Of a stretch of DNA of 57,772 nt, positions 1 through 8,430 are shown piece after piece. The DNA comes from CAZUWH01 sp964624075. Its GTDB lineage: Bacteria > Pseudomonadota > Alphaproteobacteria > Rhodospirillales > Rhodospirillaceae. Where the stretch lies: the NCBI GenBank assembly GCA_964624075.1, contig CAZUWH010000014.1:1-57772 (forward strand), read 5' to 3'. Below the pieces are notes generated by a model. It was not told the DNA's origin, made no database searches, and worked only from the letters and a program-made list of their open reading frames with translations. Each line of letters begins with the position of its first letter. The stretch's first letter is position 1. The position numbers and the translations under genes are program-made.

Positions 1-53
1 AGCAGAAGCTTCCCAAGCTTACGACGAGGGTTCGATTCCCTTCACCCGCTCCA
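1..53 (+). tRNA. tRNA-Gly (CCC), 3' part
   Basis: The window opens inside a tRNA. An anticodon stem-loop (GAAGC, loop TTCCCAA, GCTTA) gives anticodon CCC. It is followed by a T-arm with GGTTCGATTCC and an acceptor 3' strand ending CACCCGCTCCA, with CCA encoded at 51-53. The loop sequence and CCCGCTCCA end are typical of proteobacterial tRNA-Gly. The 5' acceptor strand and D-arm lie outside the window. The outermost anticodon-stem pair (G-A) is mismatched as read. Confidence 0.9.
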
Positions 54-163
54 CTCTTTCGGTTAACCCAAGAGCTCCCTCGGCTCAGTCAATTTGCAGT
101 CAGAGCCCGCTCCAAATTCGGAGCCCTTCCCGGCCCCCTCTCTCTCCCTCTCCACAACAGCCC

Positions 164-194
164 CTTGAGCGTAAACCAACGATTCACGCTCAAG
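164..194. repeat. 9-bp-stem palindrome downstream of hdrB
   Basis: CTTGAGCGT and ACGCTCAAG form a perfect 9-bp inverted repeat around a 13-nt loop. It sits about 35 nt past the hdrB stop, so it could act as a 3' hairpin for the qmo-hdr transcript. No T-run follows on the minus strand. A related palindrome occurs at 52986-53019, sharing TTTACGCTCA on one arm, which suggests a small repeat family rather than a dedicated terminator. Confidence 0.55.
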
Positions 195-226
195 GAGCAC
201 GACATAATCTTCTGCCTCTTATGGTA

Positions 227-1129
227 TCACTTGGCAGCATTGACGATCTTGTCGGTGGGGATGAGATTCTGGTGGGTGGCTGCATCCTTCTTCGGATCCA
301 TGCCAAAAGACAAGGCCCACAGTTGACTGTAGAACACGACGGGAATCCTGTAACTAGTGTTAAACTGCTTGTTGACCATATCCTGATAGATCTCGACATT
401 GGTCTGGCACAAGGCGCATGGGGTGCAGATGCAGTCTGCTCCCCTTTCCGTCGCGTCCTTGAGAATGGCTTCTATCAGATGAAGGGTCTTCTCCGGACTC
501 ACGGCCGATACTGCACCACCGCAGCACGAAGTCTTGTGCTTGAAATCCCTGATGGCCGTGGCCCCCGAGGCTTCGATGAAGGTATCCAGAAACTTCGGTT
601 CCTCATAGGTGTCATACTGACCGCCCCGCTCGGTACCGGCAAACGGACGCAGAGTTTGACAGCCGATATAGCCGGCGACCTTCACGCCCTTCAGCGGCTT
701 CTTGACGTTTTTCTTGATCCTGTCGATGCCGACGTCGTTGACCAGCACTTCGCAGATATGACGCACGTACAGACTGCCGTCATAGGAACGGCCGGCGGCG
801 CCCAGTACTTCGTTGATTTTCATCTTGAAGGCTGCATTCTCGCGCATCTGCTCGTTGAAATAGTGACTGTTTAGATAGCAGGCGGGGCAGGCAGTCACGA
901 AATCCTCCGGGCCATTATCGCGCGCACGGGATAGATTGCGGGCCGTCAGGGCGGCCGTAGGCAAATGTCCCTGCTGAACATGACCGATAGAAGCACCGCA
1001 ACAATTCCAGTCGTTAATATCCTTCAGCGTGACACCAAGTGTCGGCAGTACTGCTCGCAGCGATGTATCAAGATGCTTTCCGGTTCCCTGGGAGGCACAG
1101 CCGGGATAGAAAGTGTATTGCTTCGACAT
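227..1129 (-). CDS. hdrB: HdrB-like CCG-domain subunit of the Qmo/Hdr module
   Basis: Heterodisulfide-reductase subunit B family, 300 aa, last gene of qmoA-qmoB-hdrC-hdrB. Two cysteine-rich CCG motifs are complete: C11, C43-C44, C81 and C84 in the first; C157, C202-C203, C235 and C238 in the second. In the family these bind a non-cubane Fe-S centre that handles disulfide or electron-bifurcation chemistry. No membrane segment or signal peptide is visible, so it is cytoplasmic. The start ATG lies 3 bases past the hdrC stop, with AGGAAAG upstream as ribosome binding site, so translation is probably coupled. Gram-positive sulfate reducers are known to carry hdrBC next to qmoAB in place of qmoC, and that is the arrangement here. 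The physiological electron partner is not shown by the sequence. Confidence 0.9.
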   Translation of the reverse strand: MSKQYTFYPGCASQGTGKHLDTSLRAVLPTLGVTLKDINDWNCCGASIGHVQQGHLPTAALTARNLSRARDNGPEDFVTACPACYLNSHYFNEQMRENAAFKMKINEVLGAAGRSYDGSLYVRHICEVLVNDVGIDRIKKNVKKPLKGVKVAGYIGCQTLRPFAGTERGGQYDTYEEPKFLDTFIEASGATAIRDFKHKTSCCGGAVSAVSPEKTLHLIEAILKDATERGADCICTPCALCQTNVEIYQDMVNKQFNTSYRIPVVFYSQLWALSFGMDPKKDAATHQNLIPTDKIVNAAK

Positions 1130-1132
1130 GGC

Positions 1133-1750
1133 CTACTTTCCTCCGTTGGCGTGACGCGCCTCGACTACCGCCGCAGCGGCCAGGATTTTTTTCAGCTCAC
1201 CCCTGTTCTTAATGCGATGCGGCAGACCGAGAGGCAATCGCCCGACCTTGACAAAGCTAAAGGCAATAGCCTTGAAAGCTAGCAGCTTCTTGAACCCGGC
1301 CAGGAATCCATCCTGAAAGTAGTATAATAGGCTCACAAGACGCTCATCAGTACGCCCAAGGATCCGGAAACTCCAGGTGAAACCTTTGACAAACTTGTTG
1401 GTCTCCGATACCCTAGCCGGAGTATACCCTTCGCGCACCGCGACGGTAGCCAATTCGTGCAGGATATAGGCTATCGGGATATGCCGTGGACAACGCACGA
1501 CACAATTATAGCACGACACACAGTTCCACAAGGTATCAGATTTCAACACCTCGTCCTTCATGCCGGCACGAATCATCATGAACGTCTTGCGCGGACCGTT
1601 ATCCATCTTGGTACTGAGCGGGCATGAGCCTGAGCACACACCACATTGCATGCACATGGCGAGGCGGTCGCCCCCGTCGATATTCTGGTAGACCCAGCGA
1701 GCGAAACTGAGATCATACTTTCGGGCCGGAGCCGGGGACATATGCGTCAT
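1133..1750 (-). CDS. hdrC: HdrC-like 2x[4Fe-4S] subunit
   Basis: Heterodisulfide-reductase subunit C family, 205 aa. Two complete CxxCxxCxxxC motifs are present at C33/C36/C39/C43 and C77/C80/C83/C87, each followed by Pro, as in ferredoxin-type [4Fe-4S] sites. It should wire QmoAB electrons to HdrB. In canonical QmoC this ferredoxin domain is fused to a multi-helix haem b membrane domain. Here the protein ends after a moderately hydrophobic stretch around residues 140-175 and no transmembrane bundle follows, so the quinone-reactive part is missing from this gene. The start ATG is 3 bases after the qmoB stop. Confidence 0.88.
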   Translation of the reverse strand: MTHMSPAPARKYDLSFARWVYQNIDGGDRLAMCMQCGVCSGSCPLSTKMDNGPRKTFMMIRAGMKDEVLKSDTLWNCVSCYNCVVRCPRHIPIAYILHELATVAVREGYTPARVSETNKFVKGFTWSFRILGRTDERLVSLLYYFQDGFLAGFKKLLAFKAIAFSFVKVGRLPLGLPHRIKNRGELKKILAAAAVVEARHANGGK

Positions 1751-1753
1751 GGA

Positions 1754-4012
1754 TCAAAACCCCTTGAACGGATTGGGACCAATGGCATCCAGGGTCTCGA
1801 CGAAATCCTGGATCACCTTGGGCAGGCGGGCAGAATCGGCAATCGACACTTCCGTCATAGTGACCCGTTCGGCTTCAAGCGCCATGCTTTTCAGGGTTTC
1901 GCCGACTTTGTTCAAGCGTTCCTTCGCGATACCTGAGCCCTTGACGAAATGGCACTGATAATCATCACCGGGTTTGCACCCCATCAGCATGACACCGTCA
2001 TAACCGACTGACAGGGCATCGGAAATCAAGAGCATGCTGACCGAACCAAGGCATCGGACCGGAATGATGCGGACATGGGCGCTGAACTGATTGCGGGCGA
2101 TCCCGACCATGTCCAGGGCCGGATAGGCATCATTCTCGCAGGCCAGCACCAGGATGCGCGGCTTTTCTTCAGTTTCATCGGGGATATTCACCGCCTTGAT
2201 CATGCTGCCCAGCATGTCCACCGTGTAGTTGGTGAAGCTGATGGTCCGCACCGGACAGGACCCCATGCAGGTGCCACAGCGGCGGCAACGGGTACTGTTA
2301 ACAATCGGAAAGCCCTGACTGGTTTCATCGATGGCACCGAACGGACATTCTACCGTGCAGCGGCGGCATTTCGTGCACTGGTTAAGGTTGATGTAGGGGA
2401 TCGACAGGTCGCCTACACGCGGATGAAGTGCGATTCCCTGGGCGGCGTTGCGAATGGCCTGGATGGCCTTCATGGTAGCGCCAGTGGCATCCTCAGCCGC
2501 CTCTCCCATATCCATGGGGCGTCGGACCGGACCGGCTACATAGATGCCGCTACGACGTGTCTCGTAGGGAAAGCAGATGTAATGGCTATCCGGAAAGCCG
2601 TGCGCCAGCATGGGCAGGTGCGGTCCCTGGCGGTATTGCAGATTGAGGATCGGCGCACCCTCGGGCAATTTCTCTTCCGGCGCCACGATCGGTTCTGCCG
2701 CCGTGCCGACCACCTTGATGGCCGCATAGGGATTGATGTCGCTTTTCAGCGGCTCCAATTTTTCCTCTTCCAGCTCCGGCGTCGCGGCTTCGACGTTGGT
2801 GGAATTTGGCACCATTCCAGTTGCAAGAACCACAATGTCTACGCCTGAAAGAAGTACCTCCTGTTGCAGGAAGGCATCATCCACCGTGACGGTCAGGGAG
2901 CTGTCCACCCCTTTCACCTTGCCCTTAATGAAGATGACCCCGTTGTGCTGGGCAGTACGATAGAATTCCTCTGCTACGCCGGGCGTGCGCAGCTCTTCGT
3001 AGACGATATAGACCATCACTTCCGGATTGGCTTCACGCAGCTGCATGGCCTGTTTGATGGACACGCCACAGCACACCGAAGAGCAGTAGGGTAGATGGTC
3101 GGGATCCCGCGAACCAGCACACTGCACGAAGACGACGACCCCCGGTGTCTTGCCATCCGAACGGCGGGTCACCTCCTGGCCGCGGCCAAGCATCTCTTCC
3201 ATCTCGACATTGGTGACCACGTCGGGCGAGAGGCCATAGCCCAGATGGCCCAGCCTGCTGGCATCATAGGGCCGCCACCCCGTTGCCATAACGATCGCCC
3301 CAACGGTCTGGCTGCTTCCGTCTGAGAACTCGACCGTGAACCGCCCAGGCATACCCGAGGTCTTGGTGACGGTGCAGCCGGTCTTAACAGTGATGTGCGA
3401 ATCGGTGGTCACCGCCTTGACCAGATCGGCAATCGTGTTGGGTTGGGGATCCTGATAGGGCGGACGCACCGGCATTCGTTTCGACCATCGAGCGGCCATG
3501 CCGCCAAGCTGTGGCGCACGTTCGACCACGAGGACATCATAGCCGGCCTTGGCCGCCTCACGCGCTGCCGTCAGACCGGAATGCCCCCCGCCGACTACCA
3601 TCACCACCTGTGAATACGTCTCTTCAAGCGTGGGCTCCGGCGCCGTGGACTTGGTGGCCTCAGTGACGGCTATCCGGATGCTGTCCTCAGCCATCATCTG
3701 GGTATCTTCCTCGTTCACCGGATGACTCCACACCACCTGCTCACGCAGATTGGCCCGGATCACCTGGGTGCCATTGAAGCGGAAGCGATCGCTCATGGCC
3801 CGCGGCGAACAGGCGGCAATCACCACCTGATTGACCCCTCCGGCAAGGCCGGTCCGGATGGCCTCCAGTCCTTCGTCACCGCAGAGACAGGCGTGAGTCC
3901 TGCATGACTTCTTGAATTCACTGGTGACGATCTTCTCCAGGCTGCTCATGGATACGGCATCGCCAATGCCGCAGCCGCTGCAAAGATAAACGCCGGTATT
4001 CTTCGTCGACAT
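1754..4012 (-). CDS. qmoB: QmoB: HdrA-like flavoprotein with two ferredoxin sites and an MvhD-like tail
   Basis: Quinone-interacting membrane-bound oxidoreductase subunit B, 752 aa, full length. The N-terminus carries Cys-rich HdrA features (LCSGCGIGD and a CLCGDEG motif). A Rossmann FAD site (VVGGGHSGLTAA) follows near residue 140, and HdrA motifs (VQCAGSRD, CSSVCCG) near residue 300. Two [4Fe-4S] motifs (CTKCRRCTVECP and CRRCGTCMGSCP) lie near residues 555-600. The C-terminal 120 residues resemble MvhD/FlpD (LVLACENDAYPA, MGCKPGDDYQCHF). In the family QmoAB exchanges electrons with AprBA. It is 19 bases from qmoA, and the preceding AGGAGGAAGG is a strong ribosome binding site. Confidence 0.93.
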   Translation of the reverse strand: MSTKNTGVYLCSGCGIGDAVSMSSLEKIVTSEFKKSCRTHACLCGDEGLEAIRTGLAGGVNQVVIAACSPRAMSDRFRFNGTQVIRANLREQVVWSHPVNEEDTQMMAEDSIRIAVTEATKSTAPEPTLEETYSQVVMVVGGGHSGLTAAREAAKAGYDVLVVERAPQLGGMAARWSKRMPVRPPYQDPQPNTIADLVKAVTTDSHITVKTGCTVTKTSGMPGRFTVEFSDGSSQTVGAIVMATGWRPYDASRLGHLGYGLSPDVVTNVEMEEMLGRGQEVTRRSDGKTPGVVVFVQCAGSRDPDHLPYCSSVCCGVSIKQAMQLREANPEVMVYIVYEELRTPGVAEEFYRTAQHNGVIFIKGKVKGVDSSLTVTVDDAFLQQEVLLSGVDIVVLATGMVPNSTNVEAATPELEEEKLEPLKSDINPYAAIKVVGTAAEPIVAPEEKLPEGAPILNLQYRQGPHLPMLAHGFPDSHYICFPYETRRSGIYVAGPVRRPMDMGEAAEDATGATMKAIQAIRNAAQGIALHPRVGDLSIPYINLNQCTKCRRCTVECPFGAIDETSQGFPIVNSTRCRRCGTCMGSCPVRTISFTNYTVDMLGSMIKAVNIPDETEEKPRILVLACENDAYPALDMVGIARNQFSAHVRIIPVRCLGSVSMLLISDALSVGYDGVMLMGCKPGDDYQCHFVKGSGIAKERLNKVGETLKSMALEAERVTMTEVSIADSARLPKVIQDFVETLDAIGPNPFKGF

Positions 4013-4031
4013 GAACCTTCCTCCTCGCGGC

Positions 4032-5291
4032 TTAGCGAACGGCCTGAATCGCCTTCAGGGCAACGGCGGTTGCAGATTGCACGGACATGGAAACATCAAG
4101 TGGACCCGAGGCCACACCGGATGAAAACACACCTTTTTCCTCATCTTCCGGCACAATGAACCCATAATCGTCCATCTCGATTTCGATCGACGGATGGTCC
4201 AGCGCACCAAAAGGTTGCATACCTGTTGCCAGTACCACTATGTCGTAAGACTCGGCATAGATTTCACGGGTCAAGGTGTTCTCGCCGCACACCACGGGAC
4301 CGCCGTCGGCGCCGATCTTGATTTCGGCCGGCTTGGACTTGATCAGCCGCACCTGTGGATCGCTCACCACCTTGCGATAGAAGGCCTCCAGCTTGTCATG
4401 GGCGCGGATGTCAATGTAATAGATGTCAACCGTGGCATCGGCATACTGCTCGCGGACATAGGACGCGTGCTTCATAGAAGCAAGACAGCAGATGCGCGAA
4501 CAATAGGCAAGGTGGTTGTGGTCGCGCGAGCCGGCACACTGAATCAATGCCACCTTCTTCGGCGCCTTGCCATCGGAGGGACGTATGATCCGTCCGCCAG
4601 TGGGACCATTGTGGGCGGCAAGCCGTTCCATTTCGACGTTGGTGATGACATCCCTCAGATGGGCATATCGATAAGGACTGATCCTGGCCGCGTCGTAGGG
4701 CTGCCAGCCGGTCGCCCATACGATGGCCCCGACATGCATGTCGAAGGTCGATTCCTTCTCATCGAGATCAATAGCGTCGTACTTGCAAGCGGCCTTGATC
4801 CTGCCGGCTTCGGGCGTGCCAATCACTTGCGGTACAACGACATAGCGCATGGGAAAGGCCATCTCGTGGGGCAGATATGCGGCTGTCGTCTCCCCCAGGC
4901 CGTAGTCGAAGGGGTTGGGCACCTTCATTTCAGTCGCGCGGGCGCAATCACCACAGGCCGTACAATTTGTTTTCACATGACGCGGTGCCTGGCGAACGGT
5001 GACGGTATAGTCACCCCGACAACCCTTGACCGCTGCCACGGTGGTCATGGTGAACACCTTCACCCGCGGATTCTTGCGGATACGCTGGAAATTGATTTCC
5101 AGACCACAGGTCGGATGGCAGAGCTTCGGAAAATAGCGATTGAGCTGAGCCACCCGGCCGCCCAGGGTCGGTGTCTTTTCGAGGATGACGACATCATAAC
5201 CCGCTTCGGCAGCCTCAAGAGCCGTCGTAATGCCACTGACGCCGCCGCCAACGACAAGAATCGCCTGGCTACGGGGTTTGCTTTCCATCAT
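4032..5291 (-). CDS. qmoA: QmoA: HdrA-like FAD protein
   Basis: Qmo subunit A, about 419 aa, the first gene of the qmo-hdr operon. The N-terminus has an FAD dinucleotide fold (VVGGGVSGITTALEA), then HdrA signatures (HPTCGLEINFQRIRKNPRV, a CTACGDC cysteine cluster near 130, IQCAGSRDHN and YCSRICC near 265-280), and ends with the usual second nucleotide-fold strand (SYDIVVLATGMQP). I chose the ATG at 5291 rather than the upstream in-frame ATG at 5321 because the purine-rich GAGGGAAGAGAAGAGGGG sits just before it and the homologous region starts there. A promoter-like pair lies about 185 bases upstream. The partner is presumably AprBA, encoded divergently nearby. Confidence 0.92.
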   Translation of the reverse strand: MMESKPRSQAILVVGGGVSGITTALEAAEAGYDVVILEKTPTLGGRVAQLNRYFPKLCHPTCGLEINFQRIRKNPRVKVFTMTTVAAVKGCRGDYTVTVRQAPRHVKTNCTACGDCARATEMKVPNPFDYGLGETTAAYLPHEMAFPMRYVVVPQVIGTPEAGRIKAACKYDAIDLDEKESTFDMHVGAIVWATGWQPYDAARISPYRYAHLRDVITNVEMERLAAHNGPTGGRIIRPSDGKAPKKVALIQCAGSRDHNHLAYCSRICCLASMKHASYVREQYADATVDIYYIDIRAHDKLEAFYRKVVSDPQVRLIKSKPAEIKIGADGGPVVCGENTLTREIYAESYDIVVLATGMQPFGALDHPSIEIEMDDYGFIVPEDEEKGVFSSGVASGPLDVSMSVQSATAVALKAIQAVR

Positions 5292-5475
5292 GTCCCCTCT
5301 TCTCTTCCCTCTGTGTCGCACGGGCGGAGCCCTTTGGTATTGTCCAACGCGTCAATCAACGTCCTGGAAATCCATGATCAATGTCCCGTTCCTCCCGCTC
5401 TGCCCGCACAGACACTGCCTGACCCTGGATCGCGCAAGCGGTGCTGAACGAGACAGGAGCGAGAGACGAAACCCT

Positions 5476-5503
5476 ATCATATTAATATATGCTTATGTAA
5501 CAA
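5476..5503 (-). promoter_or_regulatory. Candidate sigma-70 promoter of qmoABhdrCB
   Basis: On the minus strand TTGTTA (-35, four of six consensus bases) is followed after 16 bases by TATGAT (-10, five of six). It lies in an unusually AT-rich patch of the sat-qmoA gap. The leader to the qmoA ATG would be about 175 nt. This would let qmo-hdr be expressed separately from sat. Confidence 0.5.
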
Positions 5504-5583
5504 GAAAAAGCGCAGGACTATTTTAGTTTGGCGCCATTCCGGAACCGCTCGGGAACCGTCGTCAAGACCACGACTCCTTGAAC

Positions 5584-5618
5584 CTTCGGAGGGGCGAGGA
5601 CATCCTCCCTCTCCGAAG
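5584..5618 (-). terminator. Hairpin after sat
   Basis: CTTCGGAG pairs with CTCCGAAG, and the stem extends through further GGGAGGA/TCCTCGCC pairing with few mismatches. It begins 26 bases beyond the sat stop codon and lies upstream of the candidate qmo promoter. No clear T-run follows on the minus strand, so it could be a Rho-independent-like terminator, an attenuator or an mRNA-stabilising 3' end. The 352-base sat-qmoA gap holds only this hairpin and the promoter candidate. Confidence 0.5.
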
Positions 5619-5643
5619 CCCCAGGGTTCTAGAAAAGCCACAC

Positions 5644-6816
5644 CTACTTCAGGCCCTGATAATACTCCTGCAGAATTCTTACCACTTCTAGGCGACTGAA
5701 CTCGGGTGGAATCGGCTCGCCTTTGGACAGCATCTCCCGCTGCTTGGTCCCAGAAATGTTGACCTGATCCTCCTTGCCATGCGGACAGGTCTTAGCTGTG
5801 GCCATGCCGTAACACTTCCGGCAATAGAAGGTGATGTCAATCTTCAAAGGCTGCGTGACGAGAGCACCGGGCCACAGGGTATCGAAAATGTGCTGGGCGT
5901 CGAACGGTCCGTAATAGTCACCAACCCCGGCATGATCACGGCCGACGATCAGATGGGAGCAGCCGAAGTTCTGCCGAATTAGGGCGTGGATGAGAGCCTC
6001 GCGTGGACCAGCGTAGCGCATTTCGATCGGATAACCGGCCTGGATCACGGTACCTGGCACGAAATAATGATCGATCATGGCGGCGATGGCCTGGGTACGC
6101 ACGTCAGCCGGTATGTCGCCTTCTTTCAGCTTGCCTAGTACTTGGTGGATGAACACGCCATCGGTCACTTCGATGGCAATCTTGGCCAGATGTTCATGAC
6201 TGCGGTGCATGGGGTTGCGGGTCTGGAAGGCTGCCACCCTCGACCATCCCTTCTGGGCGAATACGGCCCGCGCCTCGGCCGGACGCAAGTAAAGATCCTT
6301 GTATTTTCCCGGATATTCCCCTTCGGAGAGGCAACGTACGGAACCGGCGAGGTTGACCTCGCCCTGGGCCATCACCTTCTGCACCCCGGGGTGTTTGGAG
6401 TCGGTCGTCCGGTAGACGTGCTGGCATTCGAACGCCCTGTCGATGGCATATTTTTCAGTTACAGTCATAATCGCCATGGTTTCGCCCGGTTCCTGATCGA
6501 GCAGGGCGACTTCCTCTTCATCACCGATGGAGTCGGCGACCGCCCTCGTCGTCGAAAGCGTGATGGGAATCGGCCAGAACAGGCCGTCTGTCGTCTTCAT
6601 ATGGGCGCACACGCCTTCCCAGTCGGCCTTGCCCATGAAACCATCGAGCGGCGTGTAGGCGCCCATGGCCATCATGATCACATCCGACGTCTCACGGCTG
6701 GTCATCGGCACTTTCTTCAGACCCGCAGCCCGTCTCAATTCCTCAGCGCGTTCAACGGCCGGAACGAGAAGGGGCTTGAGTTCACTTCCTCCATGTGGTG
6801 GAACCAGCTGCGACAT
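5644..6816 (-). CDS. sat: Sulfate adenylyltransferase (dissimilatory ATP sulfurylase)
   Basis: ATP sulfurylase of the homo-oligomeric PF01747 type, 390 aa. It interconverts APS plus pyrophosphate with ATP plus sulfate in the cytoplasm; in a sulfur oxidiser it conserves energy as ATP. The nucleotide-site motifs FQTRNPMHRSHEH and VGRDHAGVGDYYGP are intact. A zinc-type cluster (CRKCYGMATAKTCPHG) is present, as in archaeal and sulfur-bacterial Sat. I placed the start at the ATG at 6816, preceded by AAGGAGATATTGCCC. The longer in-frame reading to 6897 has no homology. The gene is divergent from aprBA across a 1-kb spacer. Confidence 0.95.
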   Translation of the reverse strand: MSQLVPPHGGSELKPLLVPAVERAEELRRAAGLKKVPMTSRETSDVIMMAMGAYTPLDGFMGKADWEGVCAHMKTTDGLFWPIPITLSTTRAVADSIGDEEEVALLDQEPGETMAIMTVTEKYAIDRAFECQHVYRTTDSKHPGVQKVMAQGEVNLAGSVRCLSEGEYPGKYKDLYLRPAEARAVFAQKGWSRVAAFQTRNPMHRSHEHLAKIAIEVTDGVFIHQVLGKLKEGDIPADVRTQAIAAMIDHYFVPGTVIQAGYPIEMRYAGPREALIHALIRQNFGCSHLIVGRDHAGVGDYYGPFDAQHIFDTLWPGALVTQPLKIDITFYCRKCYGMATAKTCPHGKEDQVNISGTKQREMLSKGEPIPPEFSRLEVVRILQEYYQGLK

Positions 6817-6975
6817 GGGCAATATCTCCTTATGAAAGATCCCTGGTGGCCAATGGCGGTTTTTCAGGCAAGAACAACGCCCGGCAGTGTGCAACACACG
6901 TCAGACAACCGACTCGACGGCGGATTAAGATCCTTCCCCTTCAGTGTTGCTATAGATCACAGCATCCCCACTTGC

Positions 6976-6993
6976 CCCTTGCATGAGCAAGGG
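6976..6993. repeat. Short inverted repeat in the sat-apr spacer
   Basis: CCCTTGC and GCAAGGG face each other around a 4-base loop, followed on the plus strand by TAAAATAAT. It lies about 160 bases upstream of the sat start, in the regulatory spacer between the two divergent sulfur units. It could be an operator or a weak hairpin; nothing identifies a binding protein. Confidence 0.35.
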
Positions 6994-7069
6994 TAAAATA
7001 ATCGAATTGTGGTGCCACTTCCACAGGAAACCGTCCAGCGATTCTCAGTGTGGAATTTATTCCAAGTCG

Positions 7070-7345
7070 CCTTGGCAGGTTCCACCCCCAAACCCTTCTT
7101 TCCCGAGGGGGCAGACCCCCCTTCAGGAGGCGGGCGTGTAAGGGGGGAGGTCTTTTTTGGGACGGGGTCTGTTAGGAGAGGATCAAGGGGGAGGCAGGAA
7201 GCCTCCCGTCTGGACCTTGTCAGCCAGCCCGCGCGCCCGATGTGGCGTGACAGCCACGAGCCCCCTCACCGCCCCCGACCAGACGTCCCAATCACCCCAC
7301 CCCAACCCTCTCTCATCGAGGGGGGAGGGAGTCTTTCCTCCAGGA
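7070..7345. repeat. Palindrome-bounded intergenic repeat (copy 1)
   Basis: This part of the 1,030-base sat-aprB spacer is dispersed repeat sequence. The first 45 bases (CTTGGCAGGTTCCACC onward) recur at 17473. The stretch from about 7171 to 7345 recurs at 29245-29425: shared words include GCCCGATG, GCCCCCTCACCGCC and CCCAACCCTC, and it ends in a palindrome built on CCCTC/GAGGG. Both ends are short palindromes of the CCTCCCC-n-GGGGAGG type. No coding sequence is supported here. The rest of the spacer, 7346-7698, shows nothing I recognise. Confidence 0.6.
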
Positions 7346-7698
7346 GTCAGGAATGTTCCCTCCAGGAGGAGGATGGTGCAGGGATGCCTCTTCGGCAAAT
7401 CAGCGTCATTCCCATAATGAGAATCGCTGGAAACCGTCATCACCCTGCCAAGGCTTTCCTTGTGCCGATGCCTTGAGCATCCCCTCTGGGCAAGGTGGTT
7501 TTCTTGTGTGTCTTTGGCGGTGTCTGCCACAGATGGCGGATGTTGTCATAGAGAAGCGGGCAAGGACAGGGGGAGCCATGGCCAATGCCGTTGAAACGGG
7601 CATTCACCCGGCATGGAGATCGAAATCTCTCCCACTGCCGACGGCGCATCCACACCGGTCGCCCGGTGTGGATGCAAAGGCTACGATGTTTTCGGTGT

Positions 7699-7727
7699 TT
7701 GACAAGGCTCCCGCATGGATATATGAA
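7699..7727 (+). promoter_or_regulatory. Candidate sigma-70 promoter of aprBA
   Basis: TTGACA (perfect -35) is followed after exactly 17 bases by TATGAA (four of six -10 bases). The expected transcription start is near 7734, giving a leader of about 113 nt to the aprB ATG. This also argues against using the in-frame ATG at 7727, which would fall inside the promoter. Confidence 0.6.
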
Positions 7728-7846
7728 TGAGAGGTAATATTCGTGACCGTCTGGGATGCAACGCCTCGTTCATCGGGCGTGGGGTCTTGGGGGGTAAATA
7801 TAACCATGCCCTGCTCGCGCTGGGCGAATTACAGGGGAGGAAGTGG

Positions 7847-8269
7847 ATGCCCACCTTTGTGTATGCTGACAAATGTGATGGCTGCAAAGGCGGCCAGGTA
7901 ACTGCGTGTATGTATATCTGCCCGCATGACCTGATGAAGCTCGATACGGTCCGCATGAAGGCCTTCAATCAGGAGCCGGAGCAGTGCTGGGAATGCCAGT
8001 GCTGCGTAAAGGCTTGTCCACAGCAGGCTATTGAAGTGCGTGCCTATCAGGACGTGGTGCCAATGGGCGGTGCATGCATTCCATTGCGGACTGATCAGAG
8101 CATCATGTGGACCATCAAATTCCGGGATGGTGAAGTGAAACGTTTCAAGTTCCCCGTTCGCTCCACGCCGGTTGGTTCCATTGATCCCTATGGCAACAAG
8201 CCGACCGCAGGCAGCCTCGACGATCAGCTTCTCTTTACCGAAGCCGGCAAGACTCTGATGAAGATTTGA
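7847..8269 (+). CDS. aprB: Adenylylsulfate reductase beta subunit
   Basis: Iron-sulfur subunit of APS reductase, 140 aa. It passes electrons between the FAD of AprA and the Qmo complex. Two [4Fe-4S] sites are complete: C10/C13/C21/C25, with the family's long spacer in the first motif, and C47/C50/C53/C57. The C-terminal half, which wraps around AprA in known structures, is present to the end. The start was set at 7847 because GGGGAGGAAG precedes it and the family begins MPTFVYADKC; the ORF reads open back to 7727. aprA follows after 161 bases on the same strand. Confidence 0.96.
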   Translation: MPTFVYADKCDGCKGGQVTACMYICPHDLMKLDTVRMKAFNQEPEQCWECQCCVKACPQQAIEVRAYQDVVPMGGACIPLRTDQSIMWTIKFRDGEVKRFKFPVRSTPVGSIDPYGNKPTAGSLDDQLLFTEAGKTLMKI

Positions 8270-8430
8270 AATCGGGTCGAAGTCTGGTGACAGGGCCATA
8301 GAAGCAGGAACCTGCATGTCACTGTCATTTCACGCGGTGGCCCGCATCTGAAAGTAGGTTTCCGTAAGGAAGGGCGGCAGACCCGTCCCGGGTATAGACG
8401 GGGCCCGCCCGCAATCGGAGGGAGTGTTCC

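Noticed and set aside
221..874. Plus-strand open frame of 217 codons at the window start
   Set aside because: It is the antisense shadow of hdrB, whose two CCG motifs and operon position are decisive.
7727..7846. Forty-residue N-terminal extension of AprB
   Set aside because: Its ATG overlaps the predicted -10 element, and the family start plus GGGGAGGAAG supports 7847.
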